From contig JAOPZF010000213.1 in assembly GCA_025964255.1 (NCBI GenBank), positions 1-33,794 of the forward strand: a stretch of 33,794 bases of DNA, in the 5' to 3' direction. The notes below the pieces were generated by a model, which had not been told where the DNA came from, ran no database searches, and saw only the letters and a list, made by a program, of their open reading frames with translations. Source of the DNA: Solirubrobacterales bacterium. GTDB taxonomy: Bacteria > Actinomycetota > Thermoleophilia > Solirubrobacterales > 70-9. Shown piece by piece: positions 31,986-33,794 of the stretch. How positions within the stretch are numbered: position 1 is the first letter of the stretch; every line of letters begins with the position of its first letter. A program made the translations under genes and the position numbers.

Positions 31986-32248
31986 TGGGGCGTTCCACGA
32001 AAAAGGGCCCCTGGGTCGAAGAGCGCCTGATGGCTCGCATCAACGCTCAGAACGAGGCCGGCAAAAAACAGATGACCAAAACTTGGTCGCGTGCCTCCAC
32101 CGTCTTCCCGGAGATGGTCGGCCACACGATCGCCGTCCACGACGGCAAAAAACACGTGCCGGTCTTCATCTCGGAGTCGATGGTCGGGCACAAGCTCGGC
32201 GAGTTCGCTCCGACCCGTACCTTCCGCTCGCACGGTGGCCGGGACTAA
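31985..32248 (+). CDS. rpsS: 30S ribosomal protein S19
   Basis: 87 residues, [20 protein letters not shown] and onward. It includes the family's [40 protein letters not shown] and the end [11 protein letters not shown]19 binds S13 in the 30S head near the A-site finger. TGATG overlap with rplB, and 16 nt to rplV. Confidence 0.98.
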   Translation: MGRSTKKGPWVEERLMARINAQNEAGKKQMTKTWSRASTVFPEMVGHTIAVHDGKKHVPVFISESMVGHKLGEFAPTRTFRSHGGRD

Positions 32249-32264
32249 TCACACGGACTGACTG

Positions 32265-32975
32265 ATGGCAGACGAGAAAGACATCAAAGACGAGGCGAAA
32301 GCCGACGAGGCCAAAGCCGCTGACAAAGCGGAGTCGAAACCGGCTGCCAAAAAAGAGTCGAAACCGAAAGCGGAGAAAAAAGCCTCCGCTGAGAAAGACG
32401 ACTCGAAAGACTCGGGCGAGAAAGCCGCCAAAAAAGAGTCGAAAAAAGCTTCGAAAGCCGACAAAGCTCCGAAAGCCGACAAAGCTGAGAAAGCTCCTAA
32501 AGCCGAGAAAGCCGAGAAAGGCAAAGACGAGAAAGCGGAGCGGAAACCGCGTCGTCGCGCCAAAAAAGCTGACAAAGCCGAGGCGAAAAAGCCGGCGCCG
32601 AGTCGCCGTCGCCGTCGCGAGACCGAAGAGGTTCCGGTCGTCCGCGCCAGCGCCAAATACGTGCGGGTCGCCCCGCGCAAGGCTCGTCTGATCGCCGACC
32701 AGGTCCGCGGCATGCACATTGAGAAGGCGCGGGCGCTGCTGGCGTTCTCGCCCCGCGGTGCCGCCGAGGACATCCACAAGCTGATCGACTCGGCGGCGGC
32801 GAACGCCGAGAACAACCACGACCTCGTCGGTGACGAGATGGTCATCTCCTCGATCACCGTCGACGAAGGCCCCACGCTGCGCCGCTTCCGCCCGCGGGCG
32901 CTCGGCCGGGCCACCCCGATCAACAAGCGAACCAGCCACATCGCCGTGGCGCTGACGCCCGTCGAAGACGACTAG
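32265..32975 (+). CDS. rplV: 50S ribosomal protein L22 with 122-residue Lys/Ala-rich N-terminal extension
   Basis: 236 residues, about twice the usual 110-115. The true L22 domain is the C-terminal part from about 123: VVRASAKYVRVAPRKARLIA, VRGMHIEKARALLAFSPRGA, and RRFRPRALGRATPINKRTSH, the tunnel hairpin. The first 122 residues are low-complexity Lys/Ala/Glu/Asp (repeats of the KADKAEKAPKAEKAEK type), ending in an Arg cluster (SRRRRR). Lysine is almost always AAA in the extension but mostly AAG in the core, a clear codon shift. The ATG at 32265 is the only plausible start that fits the operon spacing (16 nt after rpsS). The basic extension could bind rRNA near the tunnel exit, but that is inference. 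Confidence 0.95.
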   Translation: MADEKDIKDEAKADEAKAADKAESKPAAKKESKPKAEKKASAEKDDSKDSGEKAAKKESKKASKADKAPKADKAEKAPKAEKAEKGKDEKAERKPRRRAKKADKAEAKKPAPSRRRRRETEEVPVVRASAKYVRVAPRKARLIADQVRGMHIEKARALLAFSPRGAAEDIHKLIDSAAANAENNHDLVGDEMVISSITVDEGPTLRRFRPRALGRATPINKRTSHIAVALTPVEDD

Positions 32976-32984
32976 GAAAGAGTT

Positions 32985-33794
32985 ATGGGACAGAAGATCC
33001 ACCCCGAGGGTTTCCGGGTCGGCTACATCCACGACTGGAAGTCGAATTGGTTCGAGGAGAAAAACTTCGCGGACCGCCTCCACGAAGACCTGCAGATCCG
33101 GGACCACATAGAAAACAAGCTTTCGCACGCGGGACTCTCGAGCATCACGATCGAGCGCCGCGGCGAGGTCGCCGTCGACATCCACACGGCCCGTCCGGGC
33201 ATCGTGATCGGCAAATCCGGTTCGGAAGTCGACGCGCTGCGCAAAGAGCTGCACAGGCTCACCGGCAGCCCGGTGAAAGTGAACATCCGTGAGGTCAAAC
33301 GGCCCGAGCTCGACGCCAAACTGGTCGCCCAGTCGATCGCCGAGCAGCTGCAGAACCGCGTCGCCTTCCGTCGCGCGATGAAACGCGCGCTGACCTCGGC
33401 GATGCGCTCCGGCGCCAAGGGCGTGAAGGTCCAGGTCTCCGGTCGCCTCGGCGGTGCCGAGATGGCGCGGACCGAAAGCTACTCCGACGGTCGCGTGCCG
33501 CTGCACACCCTGCGCGCCGACATCGACTACGGATTCTTCGAGGCCCGCACGACGACCGGCCGCATCGGCGTCAAATGCTGGATCAACAAGGGCGAAGTCA
33601 TGCCCGAGGGCTTCCGTTCCGATCTCGTCAACGCCGACGAGGCGCCTCCCGGTCGACCCGGTGGTGGCCGCGAAGGCGGTCGCGATCGCGGCGGCCGTGG
33701 CGATCGTGGTCCGGGCGGCGGTGGACGCGGTCCGGGCGGCGGCGGTCGTGGACCTGGCGGCGGCGGTCGTGGCCCGGGTGGGCCCGGCGGTGGC
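32985..33794 (+). CDS. rpsC: 30S ribosomal protein S3 with Gly/Arg-rich tail (3' end beyond window)
   Basis: 270 residues seen, with no stop before the window edge. [20 protein letters not shown] and the KH domain ([20 protein letters not shown] with GxxG) are followed by [20 protein letters not shown] and [20 protein letters not shown], the standard S3 core to about residue 215. From about 223 the protein is almost pure Gly/Arg/Pro with GPGGGGR repeated three times after [14 protein letters not shown]3 shapes the mRNA entry channel and has helicase function. AGGAAAG before ATG 32985 overlaps the rplV stop. Actinobacterial S3 often has a C-terminal tail, but this RGG-like composition is distinctive. 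Confidence 0.96.
   Translation, partial: MGQKIHPEGFRVGYIHDWKSNWFEEKNFADRLHEDLQIRDHIENKLSHAGLSSITIERRGEVAVDIHTARPGIVIGKSGSEVDALRKELHRLTGSPVKVNIREVKRPELDAKLVAQSIAEQLQNRVAFRRAMKRALTSAMRSGAKGVKVQVSGRLGGAEMARTESYSDGRVPLHTLRADIDYGFFEARTTTGRIGVKCWINKGEVMPEGFRSDLVNADEAPPGRPGGGREGGRDRGGRGDRGPGGGGRGPGGGGRGPGGGGRGPGGPGGG

Noticed and set aside
32265-32640. Tandem-repeat or CRISPR-like appearance of the AAAGCC-rich stretch.
   Set aside because: It is in frame with rplV and explained by Lys/Ala/Glu repeats. There are no regular repeat-spacer units.
33660-33794. GGCGGC-type DNA repeat array at the window end.
   Set aside because: It is the coding sequence of the Gly/Arg tail of S3, with no independent repeat structure.

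Overview
The window looks like a chromosomal segment of a high-GC actinobacterium, most likely class Thermoleophilia (Solirubrobacterales or relatives). This placement is inferred from the GC-rich third positions, the order rpmG-secE-nusG-rplKA-rplJL-rpoBC followed by fusA-tuf-rpsJ-rplCDWB-rpsS-rplV-rpsC, and protein types I associate with that class: collagen-like exported proteins, a small 'KIP'-type membrane protein and a HAD protein. No database search was possible.

Layout. (1) 1-3693, minus strand: a four-gene surface-polysaccharide operon whose genes overlap end to start: GT2 glycosyltransferase, GT4 glycosyltransferase, pyruvyl-transferase-like protein, and a flippase-like membrane protein cut by the window edge. 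(2) 3694-9547: mostly rightward accessory genes: a GrpB-family protein, a Tat-exported alpha/beta hydrolase, a small secreted protein, a GNAT acetyltransferase, a PQQ-repeat lipoprotein and a collagen-like protein. There is also one small leftward unknown and a decayed LuxR-type HTH fragment. (3) 9676-21208, plus strand: rpmG, secE, nusG, rplK, rplA, rplJ, rplL, rpoB, rpoC, with an L10-type leader before rplJ and tandem hairpins between rplL and rpoB. (4) 21209-23794: a palindrome-rich spacer, a flavin monooxygenase (+), and two leftward genes (a small membrane protein and a HAD-fold protein). (5) 23910-25440, minus strand: rpsG and rpsL, and a four-TM membrane protein that runs into rpsL. (6) 25617-33794, plus strand: fusA, tuf, then the start of the S10 operon, ending inside rpsC.

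How it fits together. Regions 3, 5 and 6 are the core transcription and translation clusters. The usual rpsL-rpsG-fusA-tuf string is broken: rpsLG is inverted and divergent from fusA-tuf, and each piece has its own promoter-like sequence. A 14-bp box containing TATATT is identical upstream of rplJ and rpsL, and a related -10 lies upstream of tuf. The leaders of rpoB and fusA share a short module ending in a GC hairpin and a T-run, which suggests attenuation of both. Several ribosomal or export proteins carry long low-complexity tails: the L22 N-terminus (Lys/Ala), L10 C-terminus (Ala/Pro/Glu), S3 C-terminus (Gly/Arg) and SecE N-terminus (charged).

I found no CRISPR array, prophage, insertion sequence, tRNA or rRNA, and nothing I can defend as a wholly new multi-gene system. 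The best leads are regulatory (rpoB/fusA attenuator module, shared promoter box, rpsG-HAD inverted repeat) and structural (L22 extension, S12 insertion, membrane-protein/rpsL overlap).
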